Part shown: piece after piece, positions 37,089-46,013 of the stretch | Layout: each line of letters opens with the position of its first letter | Numbering within the stretch: the first letter of the stretch is position 1 | From: Sulfuriferula nivalis | Lineage (GTDB): Bacteria; Pseudomonadota; Gammaproteobacteria; Burkholderiales; Sulfuriferulaceae | Direction: 5' to 3' | DNA: 64,000 bases | NCBI RefSeq assembly: GCF_009937995.1 | Contig: NZ_AP021881.1 | Coordinates: forward strand, 2,418,001 to 2,482,000 | Notes under the pieces: generated by a model | What the model was told of the DNA's origin: nothing | The model's database searches: none | The model's input: only the letters and a program-made list of their open reading frames with translations | Translations under genes and position numbers: made by a program

Positions 37089-38557
37089 ATTCCTACCTCC
37101 TGCAAATCGTCATCGTTGTCATACAACTGGTCGTCCAACGGAACTGGTGTGTTCTCATCTACAGATTCGGCGAGAACAGACCAACCAGACTCACCGAACC
37201 AGACCTCGACGGGTTGGTGGAAGCTTTCATCGGTATGCCGCTGGGTTTGACCGGACGCGTCCGTTTGCCCTTGCGCAAACACTTGACCATCGCTGACGAT
37301 CTGATAAGGCACATTGCCTTGCAATTGGCCATCTAGACCAGAATGCAATTGCCATTGCAAGCTGCGTAACGCAGGCTCTACCTGCGGCAACTCCAAATCA
37401 CCGTTCGGGAAACTCATACTGTTCGCATTGGCACTCCCCGCCCCCGCCAACTCCGTCAAACTCCCCTTAAACGCCATCACCCCAGGCCCGTGCACTTCGA
37501 TGTTGCCGCCTTCAAGCTTAATATAGCCACCGCCTGTGGTGAGTAATACATGCTGTGGTGCGGCGATGGTGATGGTTTGCTCGGTGCTGGCAATGTAGAC
37601 GTCTTTGCTGGCGTTGATATGGGTGTTGCCTGACTGGCTCTGGCTGCTGAGTTTGCCTTGGGCGGCGTGGAGCTTGATGCCGGTTTCCTGGTTGGGTTTG
37701 GTGCTGTCGGTGGCTGTGCCTTGTGTAAATAGCCGGATGCCGTCTTTGACTGCATGGTGCTGCTGTGCCTGGCTGCTGACGCTGATGTCTTGCTCTGCGG
37801 TCAGGTTGCTGGTGTTGCCGGCTGTTACGATTGCATTAGTAGCGGTGGCTGCAATGATGCCTGCGGGGCTGGAGAGTTGCAGGTGCGGTTCGCTGTAAGT
37901 GCTGATGTTGTTGCTGCCGTTATCCTGATTCTGCCTCTGGCTGGTCTGCTGGCTGATGACTTGCTGGCTATGATCCAGTTGTTTGATGGCGGTGAGTTTG
38001 TCGGCCGTTGGGTCATTGGCGCCTTTGGCCTGATGGGTATCGGCAGACTGGGCGAGTGCGGTGTTGAGTTCATGCTGGCGGATGATGATGGCTTGTGCGG
38101 GTCGGCTGTCCATTTGCATGCCGTTAACAGGTTGTTGGTCACTGCTGATGAGCAGGCCGCTGCCGGCTCTCACTGCGGCGCTGTGGCGGGTTTTGAGTTC
38201 TAGGCCAAAGCCTGTGGGGTTGAGGCGCTGGTTGTCGCTTTGGTGGGTGAGCTGGCCGAGGTTGAGTTCGGAGTCGCCTGTGTGCTGGGCTTCGTGTTGT
38301 TGCAGGCTGATGCGGCTCTGGTTGGCGGTGTCGTCAAATACGAGCTGGTTGTAGCCGCCGGTGCCGTCCTGGCTGTTGGCGAGTTGTTGGGTTTTGATAC
38401 CAGACAGGGTGGCAGCGTGGTTGTGGCCTGCCTCGCTGCCGGTAAACCAGCTGGTTGCATTGGCTGTGGCAACACGGCTTCTGGCTGGGCCAAACTTAAT
38501 AATCAAACTCCCGACATCCAATATATGAATGTTGATTATCTTGCGCGCCCCTAACAA
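37085..38557 (-). pseudogene. 5'-truncated vgrG (cassette C), C-terminal part with own tail
   Basis: An open frame of 490 codons. From nt 38474 on, it matches residue 572 onward of the complete VgrG (ATANATSWFTGSE, through the DUF2345 blade, to KGSLTELAGAGSAN). The gp27/gp5-like N-terminal half is missing, so it cannot build a spike. The first about 25 codons overlap the end of the upstream immunity gene and are not VgrG. After TELAGAGS the 110-residue tail is unique (PYQIVSDGQVFAQGQTDASGQTQ, a transthyretin-like fold) and probably fits the effector that follows. It may still be translated, coupling to the effector by the ATGA overlap. Confidence 0.85.
37427..38474 (-). repeat. vgrG 3' repeat, copy C
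   Basis: Direct repeat of the vgrG segment at 48437-49485, about 1.05 kb, with high nucleotide similarity and some local differences such as a short insert near 37911-37950. It starts about 22 bp after the stop of the cassette B immunity gene. Confidence 0.85.
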
Positions 38558-39107
38558 ATATCAAATTTGGAAAGGGATTATTTAAAGTAGGCTTTTCTGT
38601 TAAAACCACAGCGAGATAATTGAGTTCTGGGAAATATTTTGGAAGCGCCCCTGCTCCCAGACTTTTAATAACCACATCAGGCGGAGAATTCACGCGCACA
38701 AAAAACTCACTTCCACTATCACCCCAATATTGAATTTGGGAAACAGACATGCCCAACACCCCAACATGATGTTTAATCTCCCATTTCGCATCAGGCAACT
38801 CCTGTGGATGAGTATCAACATTGACTCCAAGACTCTTTATTTTTCTTAAAAAATGGGGGGTTTGCACACTTTCGAACCAAAATGTCTTATGGCAAAGTGC
38901 GCTGGCTTCTGTCCACTGTTCAAAACTTTGCCAATTCTGAACAGTAATTTTTCTGTCCGCAGGCAAAGATTGAAGATGTGCTGGCACAATGATGTAGCTA
39001 GCAATAAACACCTGCGCCTTAAAAGGCAAATACTCCTGAAACCAAATGACCACCACCATTAATGCAGCAACAAAAGCGCATGCTACAACTAAGAGATATT
39101 TTTTCAT
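38496..39107 (-). CDS. Membrane-anchored protein, second immunity candidate of cassette B
   Basis: A 203-aa protein starting MKKYLLVVACAFVAALMVVVIWF, a single N-terminal transmembrane helix or uncleaved signal, followed by a soluble periplasmic domain (WEIKHHVGVLGMSVSQIQYW; PKYFPELNYLAVVL). The family is not recognised. It lies 25 bp downstream of the other immunity candidate and just before a vgrG 3' repeat, so it ends cassette B. Periplasmic exposure suggests protection against a cell-wall-acting effector. An in-frame alternative start is three codons upstream. Confidence 0.6.
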   Translation of the reverse strand: MKKYLLVVACAFVAALMVVVIWFQEYLPFKAQVFIASYIIVPAHLQSLPADRKITVQNWQSFEQWTEASALCHKTFWFESVQTPHFLRKIKSLGVNVDTHPQELPDAKWEIKHHVGVLGMSVSQIQYWGDSGSEFFVRVNSPPDVVIKSLGAGALPKYFPELNYLAVVLTEKPTLNNPFPNLIFVRGAQDNQHSYIGCREFDY

Positions 39108-39132
39108 CACGCACAAACACTCATCATAGTAA

Positions 39133-39765
39133 TCATTTCGGCGACTTGTGCTGCCTAGCTGCGGCTTCCATCAGACTTTTTTTGATGTACTGCTTGACGC
39201 TCTTATACGTTTTCAAAGCTGTCATGGATTCACGTTCATTATATTTATCCATGTCGTGCCCGCCGAGTTCAATATCGTCTATTTTCCATTGCCCATTTTC
39301 TTTAATCACAGTGAAAACTGTGAAATTGCCATACTCCTTGTAAGTAGCTACAGGAAGGTCGTATGTGGTGCGGATGGTAGCTTTATTACCTGCAATTTTG
39401 GGCTGCTCAATTTTTAGGTTAGTGAAGTCAGCTTGGGGTGGCCCATTATTTGGTGCCATTTGGCTGTCATTTTGACCTGTTCTAGGATCAAAAATAATCC
39501 CATCCCAATGAGTGTATGCTGGAGTGTTTTTACATACTTCCCCATAATAATTCATAAAATCAGTGGATAAATATCGTTCTGAAACCACGATCAACTTTCT
39601 ATCTTGACTATCTTCACGATCTCGACACAGCAGCTCACCAACATCAGTTCTATACAAGCGCTGAATAACTTCCTTTACCGCTTGCTGATCATCTGCAAAT
39701 GCCTGGAATCCGATAAACATAGTTAAAAATAAAATCAAACGTAGTGAATTTTTATCCCAGCTCAT
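39133..39765 (-). CDS. Periplasmic immunity protein candidate of cassette B
   Basis: A 210-aa protein with a signal peptide (LRLILFLTMFIGFQAFA) and a mature domain resembling the DUF3828/NTF2-like fold (QAVKEVIQRLYRTD at the start; YKEYGNFTVFTVIKENGQWKIDDIEL in the middle). This fold occurs in immunity proteins to T6SS wall hydrolases. The start overlaps the stop of the effector by one base (TAATG). Function is inferred from position, signal peptide and fold impression. Confidence 0.75.
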   Translation of the reverse strand: MSWDKNSLRLILFLTMFIGFQAFADDQQAVKEVIQRLYRTDVGELLCRDREDSQDRKLIVVSERYLSTDFMNYYGEVCKNTPAYTHWDGIIFDPRTGQNDSQMAPNNGPPQADFTNLKIEQPKIAGNKATIRTTYDLPVATYKEYGNFTVFTVIKENGQWKIDDIELGGHDMDKYNERESMTALKTYKSVKQYIKKSLMEAAARQHKSPK

Positions 39766-41465
39766 TATGCATATTCCTTAGTATAAAGATCGAATGTCTG
39801 TTTAAGTGCATCCATTGTGATTTGCTGCTGTTTGCCACCACCGGGAAGGAAGGCAAATAAATTCCAGAGCTTAGTTTCATTTATCGCCTGCTCCGGCTTA
39901 CCTTCCATGATATAACCCAGTGCTGTTCTCCGTGGATATGAAGTACTGCTACTTTTACTCTGTAATAAGTAAATAGCTGCACGATCCTGATCTATTGGGG
40001 TAAAGTAACCTGACCAACCTGTTTCATCCTTTGCTTGAGTAAAAGTACCCCACTTAATTTGATAAGCTCCTGCTGGCTTATTTTCAACCCTATTAGAAGG
40101 ATGCATCGACATATCAGAAAAACAAATATGCTGGTTATTTTCCCACTTCAGCGCTTTGTATGGATCAGCAAACCCTTTTGCTTCATGTTCACGAATAATC
40201 CTGAGAAACGCCTTCACCCTCGCCTCCGCCAAGGTGTCGGAATATTTACGATAGACGCCAATGACAGTATATTTCTGCACATCTGGGAAGCCATTTCGGG
40301 CAGGCCACACAAAGTCACTTATAAAGCCATGATAGGTTCGCACATCAATATGCCCTGCCTCATTTGGAGCTGCTGTTTTCTTATAGACGATCACATCTCC
40401 CGGTAGTACAAAGGTAATATCTGGCTGTTCGATAATCTGCTGACCTGCATGGATTTTCACCTTGGGCAAAGCCACTTCCTTAAAACCCGCTTTGATGAGT
40501 TCTGGCCCCATTTGTCTTGCAAGCTGTACACCGCTACCTATAGACTGGGTTGCTGGACCATAACCCGCATACCAAAGGCCAACCTTCACGTATTTTGCAC
40601 ACCATTTTGTAAACTGCTGGGGCTTTTTACCAACTGGCTCCACAAATGTCTTTTTACGCATCTTAACGATGATTTCATCACTGGTTATCGGAGCTAATAC
40701 CCGATAATCCAGCGTGGCCTGATGCTCCATGAACGCAACCAGCGTGTTGAGTTTGGTCAAGGCATCCTGGGCTGGATGGGCTGCTTTGTCATTATGCATA
40801 TTGTACCAGTTCGCTGCCCCGTCTATGACTGCGGCGACGGGGTGACCATCATCGTTACGGCTCTGCTGTATCGTGGGCTTGGTATCAGAATTTCCCGTTA
40901 TGCTTGGCGTGTCGGCAGGTTGTTGATTGTGACTTTTGATCACCTTCTTTTTATGCTCGGCAGCACTGCCTGATTCGCCATTGTGGGCATAAGTAGTAAA
41001 TTCAAAACGGGTTTTAGGGCTGGTTAGACAGGCATAGTTGTCTTCGCTTTCAATTTTGCCGATGGCGGCCAATTTGTAATTACCTATATCGTTTTGCACG
41101 TGTATCTCAAATACACTGCCCAACTTCAGATTTTCTATGGTCTTGATTCTGCCTTTTGCATCTGTTTTTCCGACAAAGACAACCACTTTTTTAATGATGA
41201 CCTGAAAACGCAAACCAGATATTGGGTCACCATGCGGATCATTAATGATCAAATCCAGCGTACCCACACATGGCGCGGGAGTTGCGGGCTCAACGCTTGC
41301 CTCTTGGTCAGTTTGCTGATCCATTTCAGCGGGCATCGGCGTTGGCTGAGTATCTGCAACAGCGGGAGCACTTTCACCTTGATTGCCAATCTCGCTTGAT
41401 GGCGAGTTGTCTGTGTTTACTGGGGCATCAATAGCGTCGGCAAAGTCCATATCGTTATCATTCAT
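39765..41465 (-). CDS. T6SS effector: cysteine peptidase-like plus lambda-endolysin-like domains
   Basis: A 566-aa predicted bifunctional wall hydrolase. Residues 1-65 are an acidic Pro/Thr-rich disordered arm. Residues 66-165 are an Ig/transthyretin-like adaptor (LDLIINDPHGDPISGLRFQV). Residues about 280-400 look like an NlpC/P60- or CHAP-type amidase with Cys289 (KWCAKYVKVGLWYAGYG) and His372 (GHIDVRTYHGF). Residues 415-566 match lambda endolysin (GH104): AFLRIIREHEAKGF places E428 at the catalytic Glu of lambda R, FSDMSMHP matches its TDYSDHP and ENKPAGAYQI its STGAGRYQL. The two-domain logic resembles the Aeromonas effector TseP. It lies downstream of a broken vgrG and upstream of its immunity gene. 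Confidence 0.85.
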   Translation of the reverse strand: MNDNDMDFADAIDAPVNTDNSPSSEIGNQGESAPAVADTQPTPMPAEMDQQTDQEASVEPATPAPCVGTLDLIINDPHGDPISGLRFQVIIKKVVVFVGKTDAKGRIKTIENLKLGSVFEIHVQNDIGNYKLAAIGKIESEDNYACLTSPKTRFEFTTYAHNGESGSAAEHKKKVIKSHNQQPADTPSITGNSDTKPTIQQSRNDDGHPVAAVIDGAANWYNMHNDKAAHPAQDALTKLNTLVAFMEHQATLDYRVLAPITSDEIIVKMRKKTFVEPVGKKPQQFTKWCAKYVKVGLWYAGYGPATQSIGSGVQLARQMGPELIKAGFKEVALPKVKIHAGQQIIEQPDITFVLPGDVIVYKKTAAPNEAGHIDVRTYHGFISDFVWPARNGFPDVQKYTVIGVYRKYSDTLAEARVKAFLRIIREHEAKGFADPYKALKWENNQHICFSDMSMHPSNRVENKPAGAYQIKWGTFTQAKDETGWSGYFTPIDQDRAAIYLLQSKSSSTSYPRRTALGYIMEGKPEQAINETKLWNLFAFLPGGGKQQQITMDALKQTFDLYTKEYA

Positions 41466-41842
41466 CTGCGTTTTACCTCAAAGGTCGTGCTTGCCATCCA
41501 TGGCAAGCTTCCAATCACCAGTACCTACATACAGTACAATCTGCTCCTGCTTTTCTGTCATCACTCTCTGCGTGTCACCACTTTCATTCGTATGACCTTG
41601 TTGCAGGATGCATCCGTTCGCATCTCTAAATTCATAGGGTAATGAATCGACGGCTTGTCCACTTTCAGGGTGCATGCCAATAAAGTCGCTTAAATCCACT
41701 TGTTGGCTAAAAGCTTGTGCCATATTGAGAATGCCCGCTACCGGCATTGCGGGTATTCTTGGACTCCCACTCCCCGCCCCCGCCAACTCCGTCAAACTCC
41801 CCTGGTAATCCCCCCATTAATAACCGCAGTTAAAAGTAGAGG

Positions 41843-42670
41843 TTAAGCGGCCATAGCGAGTTTGTGTTTAGGCGGGATACCGCCAATCGCCGTGTTTGGT
41901 CGTTCGTTATTGTAAGTCCATAACCAAGCTGTCGCAAAGTTTTGCACTTCCTCGACGGTATCGAACAAGTAATGCGCCAACCAGTCATAGCGCACTGTGC
42001 GGTTATAGCGCTCGATATAAGCATTCTGCTGGGGGTTGCCTGGCTGAATGAAGTCAAGTTTGATACCCCGCTGTTCAGCCCATTCCTTAGTCATATTGCT
42101 GATGTACTCAGGGCCGTTGTCACATCGAATCACCTTGGGTACGCCACGCCATTCGATGATTTGTTCCAGTGACCGAATCACACGTTCTGACGGCAGCGAG
42201 AAATCCACATCAATACACAAACCTTCACGATTAAAGTCATCAATGACGTTGAATAGCCTGATACAGCGGCCATCCGCTAACTGGTCGTGCATGAAGTCCA
42301 TTGACCAGACTTCGTTGATTTGTGTTGGTACGGCAAGCGCCTCTGGTTTCTCCCGTACCAGACGACGTCTGGGTTTGATGCGTAGGTTCAATTCCAGCTC
42401 GCGATATATTCTGTAAACCCGCTTGTGGTTCCAACGAAACTGTTTGGTATTACGCAGGTAAAAATAACACAAGCCAAACCCCCAGTTGCGTTGGTTGGTG
42501 GTCAAACGTATCAGCCAGTCGGCGATGAGGGCATTCTCTGACGACAGCTTAGCCTGATAGCGATAGCAGGTTTCGCTGATATTAAAGGCAGCGCAGGCAG
42601 TACTGATGCTGATTTGCCTAGTTTGCACTACCAACACAGCCATCTCGCGGCGCAGAGATGGCTTCACCAC
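41843..42670 (-). CDS. IS3-family transposase OrfB (integrase core)
   Basis: A 275-aa rve-type integrase core. The DDE residues are in VWSMDFMHD (first Asp), [10 protein letters not shown] (second Asp) and [11 protein letters not shown] (Glu, seven residues before the family Lys/Arg). The HTH-like N-terminus ([17 protein letters not shown]) is typical of IS3 OrfB. Normally made as an OrfAB fusion: a slippery A-AAA-AAG heptamer lies at 42670-42676 in the orfA end, 7 bp of overlap with orfB. Confidence 0.95.
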   Translation of the reverse strand: MVKPSLRREMAVLVVQTRQISISTACAAFNISETCYRYQAKLSSENALIADWLIRLTTNQRNWGFGLCYFYLRNTKQFRWNHKRVYRIYRELELNLRIKPRRRLVREKPEALAVPTQINEVWSMDFMHDQLADGRCIRLFNVIDDFNREGLCIDVDFSLPSERVIRSLEQIIEWRGVPKVIRCDNGPEYISNMTKEWAEQRGIKLDFIQPGNPQQNAYIERYNRTVRYDWLAHYLFDTVEEVQNFATAWLWTYNNERPNTAIGGIPPKHKLAMAA

Positions 42671-42930
42671 TTTTTTGCAAGCGCCTCTGAAACGATTTCG
42701 GCTTTGAGGCGTTCTTCAGCATACATCTTTTTAAGCCGACGGTTCTCGTCTTCCAGCTCTTTGAGCCTGGCCATCATGGAGGCATCCATGCCGCCAAATT
42801 TGGCGCGCCATTTGTAAAATGTCGCTGAACTCATGCCGTGCTCTCGGCATAGTGTAGGCACTGGCGTGCCTGCCTCCGCCAGCTTCAATATCTGCATAAT
42901 CTGGTTGTCACTAAATCGGGTAGTCTTCAT
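42664..42930 (-). CDS. IS3-family transposase OrfA
   Basis: An 88-aa DNA-binding protein starting [21 protein letters not shown] (ATG 42930). The helix-turn-helix ([24 protein letters not shown]) and the C-terminal leucine-zipper-like region ([23 protein letters not shown]) are standard. It ends ALAKKW where the A6G slippery site lets ribosomes shift -1 into orfB. Confidence 0.95.
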   Translation of the reverse strand: MKTTRFSDNQIMQILKLAEAGTPVPTLCREHGMSSATFYKWRAKFGGMDASMMARLKELEDENRRLKKMYAEERLKAEIVSEALAKKW

Positions 42931-42972
42931 GTAAAAAATCCTCAAATCCTAATTAAGAAAATTCTACTTTTA

Positions 42973-43028
42973 AATGCACTTATTTGCTGGGGGGATTACC
43001 AATGCACTTATTTGCTGGGGGGATTACC
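42973..43028. repeat. 28-bp tandem duplication of the IS3 right end
   Basis: Two perfect copies of 28 bp (42973-43000 and 43001-43028), each ending ggggggattacc. The left end of the element has a single copy. It is probably a scar of an unusual transposition or repair event. Confidence 0.9.
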
Positions 43029-44417
43029 CCCTTAAACGCCATCACCCCAGGCCCATGCACTTCAATATTGCCACCCTCAAGCTTGATGTAGCCACCGCCT
43101 GAGGTGAGTAATACATGCTGTGGTGCGGCGATGGTGATGGTTTGTTCGGTGCTGGCAATGTAGACGTCTTTGCTGGCGTTGATGTGTGTGTTGCCCGACT
43201 GGCTCTGGCTGCTGAGTTTGCCTTGCGCGGCATGTATGCTGATGCCTGTTTCCTGGTTGGGTTTGGCGCTGTCTGTTGCTGTTCCCTGGGTGAAGAGTCT
43301 GATGCCGTCTTTGACTGCATGGTGCTGCTGTGCCTGACTGCTGACGCTAATGTCTTGCTCTGCTGTTAAGTTGCTGGTGTTGCCTGCGGTCACGACTGCG
43401 TTGGTTGCAGTGGCAGCCAGGATGCCTGCGGGGCTGGAGAGTTGCAGGTGCGGTTCGCTGTAGGTGGCGATGTCGTTGCTGGTGCCTGTCGGTGTCTGCT
43501 GGCTGATGACTTGCTGGCTATGATCCAGTTGTTTGATGGCGGTGAGTTTGTCGGCCGTTGGGTCATTGGTACCTTTGGCCTGATGGGTGTCGGCAGACTG
43601 GGCGAGTGCGGTGTTGAGTTCATGCTGGCGGCTGATGATGGCTTGGGCGGGGCGGCTGTCCATTTGCATGCCGTTGACGGGTTGCTTGTCGCTGCTGATG
43701 AGTAGGCCGCTGCCGGCTCTGACTGCGGCGCTGTGGCGGGTTTTAAGTTCTATGCCGTAGCCGAGCGGGTTGAGGCGCTGGTTGTCGCTTTGGTGGGTGA
43801 GCTGGCCGAGGTTAAGTTCGGAGTCGCCTGTGTGCTGGGCTTCGTGTTGTTGCAGGCTAATGCGGCTCTGCTTGGCGGTGTCGTCAAATACGAGCTGGTT
43901 GTAACCGCCGGTGCCATCCTGGCTGTTTGCGAGTTGTTGGGTTTTGATACCAGACAGGGTGGCGGCGTGGTTGTGGCCGTCTTCGCTGCCGGTAAACCAG
44001 CTGGTTGCATTGGCTGTGGCGGTGGGGGCGGTGCCTGCGATCTGGTTGTGGGCGGCGTTGTCTTGCCCCTGGCCGTTGTAGAGGCTGGCGATGACGATGG
44101 GGCGGTCGATGTCGCCGTCTATAAAGTCTACTAGCACTTCCTGACCGACTCTGGGCAAATGTACGCTGCCCCAGTTGTCTCCCGCGGTGGGTGCGAGGCT
44201 GCTGCTGACGCGTACCCAGGTGCCGGTGGTGGCATCTCCCGGGGCGGTGGTGTGGTCGTCAGGGTAAGGGTGGCTCAAGCGGCTGTGGCTCTGGTCGCCG
44301 CGTTGCCAGTGGTACTGGATTTTGATGCGGTGGTCGCGGTCGGTGTGGATGGGGTCCGCCAAGTCACCATTTCCCTTGGCGCCGACGACGATAAATGAGG
44401 GCAAAGGTTACTTGGTT

Positions 44418-45188
44418 TTAGTCTAAAATTTTGTACTTACTAGGAGCAAGCGCAGGAACTGTTTCAATATCACAACCTGCATCCTTATCCCAAACGCGCG
44501 TACATTTCACGCCACTTTCGGTTGTGTCCGAAATCTTATAGTCGTAATACACCGAAAAATACTTTCCATTTTCTAATGTTTGATAATTGCGCCAAAGGAA
44601 TTTATACAGCCCGTTGGTGAAAGTTTGGGTTGGTTCTTTACCGCCGCTTCTTCCTTCACCTTGTAGCAAAACCACTAAACGCTTAGACTGTTTATCGAAG
44701 CTGTAATAATAAAAAAGATTATCTTGCCCACCACGCCGTGCAACTGATGTACATTCTTCATAAAATAAAGTGAAATCTGGTGTATTTTTTAAAACTTCAA
44801 TTGAATTATCAATATCACAGACCCCGCTTACCAAAAACATTGCCACATCATTCTGAATACCAATTTTTATAGCCACGCCATCCTTCTGGTGACCAATTAC
44901 CCTGACTTTATGAGTACCTATACGATAACCAGTCGCCTTTTCGACTAACACATCCTCCCCCAACCCTGCCACGAGTACGCGTTGATGATCAGGCACTTTC
45001 TCTTGAGCTTTTGTCCATTGGATCAGATCAAGCGCTCGCTGACAGTCCATCTGGTCATAATTCTGACTATCCGTACACTCCACGGGTTCTTTGACTTTAG
45101 GAATTGCTGTCGTAGTGTCTGCAAAGGCAGGGAAGCTCATACCTAATATTAGGCCGATGATCAATGAGTAATAACTGTTTTTATACAT
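44418..45188 (-). CDS. Periplasmic immunity protein of cassette A (paralogue 2)
   Basis: A 256-aa secreted protein starting MYKNSYYSLIIGLILGMSFPAFADT (signal peptide cut after about residue 22). It is clearly related over its whole length to the neighbour at 45239-46000 (shared VKEPVECTD.QNYDQ.DCQRA, VEKATG.RIG.HK and an ending with PxKYK(I/V)(L/V)D). It has several cysteines, some probably paired. A longer start at 45209 is possible. It is a duplicate immunity gene of the M23-type effector; similar tandem immunity copies often protect against variant effectors. The family is not named. Confidence 0.72.
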   Translation of the reverse strand: MYKNSYYSLIIGLILGMSFPAFADTTTAIPKVKEPVECTDSQNYDQMDCQRALDLIQWTKAQEKVPDHQRVLVAGLGEDVLVEKATGYRIGTHKVRVIGHQKDGVAIKIGIQNDVAMFLVSGVCDIDNSIEVLKNTPDFTLFYEECTSVARRGGQDNLFYYYSFDKQSKRLVVLLQGEGRSGGKEPTQTFTNGLYKFLWRNYQTLENGKYFSVYYDYKISDTTESGVKCTRVWDKDAGCDIETVPALAPSKYKILD

Positions 45189-45238
45189 AGATCGTTTTAT
45201 CATTAGCAAATCTGTCCTGCCCCCTAGTAAATTCAGTA

Positions 45239-46000
45239 TCAGTCCACAACTTTGTACTTACCAGGAATCAGTGGCGCTATATAATTAATAGTACAGCCTG
45301 CATCCTCATCTGAATAACGTATACATTTTAAATCCTGCTCCCGAGGCCCTGTAATTATGTAGTCGTTATATATTGAAAATTTAGCGCTACCGTTGTTGTA
45401 ATTATTCCAAAGAAATTTATACAATCCTTTAGAGTAAGTTTGCGTGGGTTCTTTGGGTTGTCGATCCATATTTTGGAGTAGAACATCTAAGCGTTTATAT
45501 CGTTTGTCGAAATTGTAATAGTAAAAAGAATTATCTCTCCCCCCACTCCGATTAGTAGCCTCACACTCCTCATTAAATAACATAAAATCCGGGGTGTTTT
45601 TTACCACTTCAAGAGAGTTGCCAATATCGCATACACCACTGATTGCAAAAATCTGCGACTTACCTGGAATGCCAATTTCAACGGCTACCGATGGTTTCTT
45701 ACGCTCTCCATTAATTATTTTATGCAAACCAATGCGAAACCCTGTCGCTTTTTCAACCAAAAGATCTTGTCCCAATACAGCATACAAAGGTCGCTTATTA
45801 TCAGGAAGTTTTTCATCATTCATAATCAGCTGAATTCGTTCAATTGCTCGCTGGCAGTCAGTTTGATCATAATTTTGATTATCCGTACATTCCACAGGTT
45901 CTTTGACATTAGCGGTTGGATGACTTGTGTCTGCGTACGCGGTAAGGCTCATACCTAACAATGAGCTAATGACCAACGACAAATAGCTTTTTTTAAACAT
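45239..46000 (-). CDS. Periplasmic immunity protein of cassette A (paralogue 1)
   Basis: A 253-aa secreted protein with signal peptide MFKKSYLSLVISSLLGMSLTAYAD. The mature part begins with a Cys motif (VECTDNQNYDQTDCQRA) and contains FAISGVCDIGNSLEVVKNTPDFMLF and a C-terminal domain with three more Cys. It follows the effector stop by 13 bp, the position of a cognate immunity gene, and is duplicated downstream at 44418-45188. Immunity function is inferred from position and secretion signal. Confidence 0.75.
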   Translation of the reverse strand: MFKKSYLSLVISSLLGMSLTAYADTSHPTANVKEPVECTDNQNYDQTDCQRAIERIQLIMNDEKLPDNKRPLYAVLGQDLLVEKATGFRIGLHKIINGERKKPSVAVEIGIPGKSQIFAISGVCDIGNSLEVVKNTPDFMLFNEECEATNRSGGRDNSFYYYNFDKRYKRLDVLLQNMDRQPKEPTQTYSKGLYKFLWNNYNNGSAKFSIYNDYIITGPREQDLKCIRYSDEDAGCTINYIAPLIPGKYKVVD

Positions 46001-46013
46001 AATTCTCTCAATT

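Larger units (their letters stand above)
41804..43028 (-). mobile_element. IS3-family element inserted in vgrG
   Basis: The ends are GGTAATCCCCCC at 41804 and its inverse GGGGGGATTACC at 43028, part of an imperfect terminal repeat of about 38 bp (the inner ttaaaagtag is also shared). The flanks show a 4-bp target duplication CCCT (41800-41803 and 43029-43032), and removing the element restores the vgrG sequence seen in the other copies. The right end is unusual: its last 28 bp occur twice in tandem (42973-43000 and 43001-43028). It carries orfA and orfB with a frameshift signal. Confidence 0.92.
41769..44392 (-). repeat. vgrG 3' repeat, copy B (split by the IS)
   Basis: Direct repeat of the vgrG segment 48437-49805, about 1.35 kb apart from the inserted element. 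Long stretches at 43033-44340 are almost identical in sequence to 48476-49800. The repeat begins about 26 bp after the stop of the cassette A immunity gene. Confidence 0.87.
41478..44404 (-). pseudogene. 5'-truncated vgrG (cassette B), interrupted by an IS3-family element
   Basis: The first part, from nt 44392 to the IS edge near 43033, matches residues from about 457 of VgrG (DPIHTDRDHRIKIQYHWQRGD) through the OB-fold and DUF2345 region. The first about 10 codons are a junction unlike VgrG. The second part (41803-41478) encodes TELAGAGS followed by a unique 95-residue tail (YEFRDANGCILQQGHTNESGDTQ, transthyretin-like) that probably binds the following effector. Removing the IS restores the frame (KGSLTELAGAGS). 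The gp27-like N-terminal half is absent, so even uninterrupted it would not form a full spike. Confidence 0.87.
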
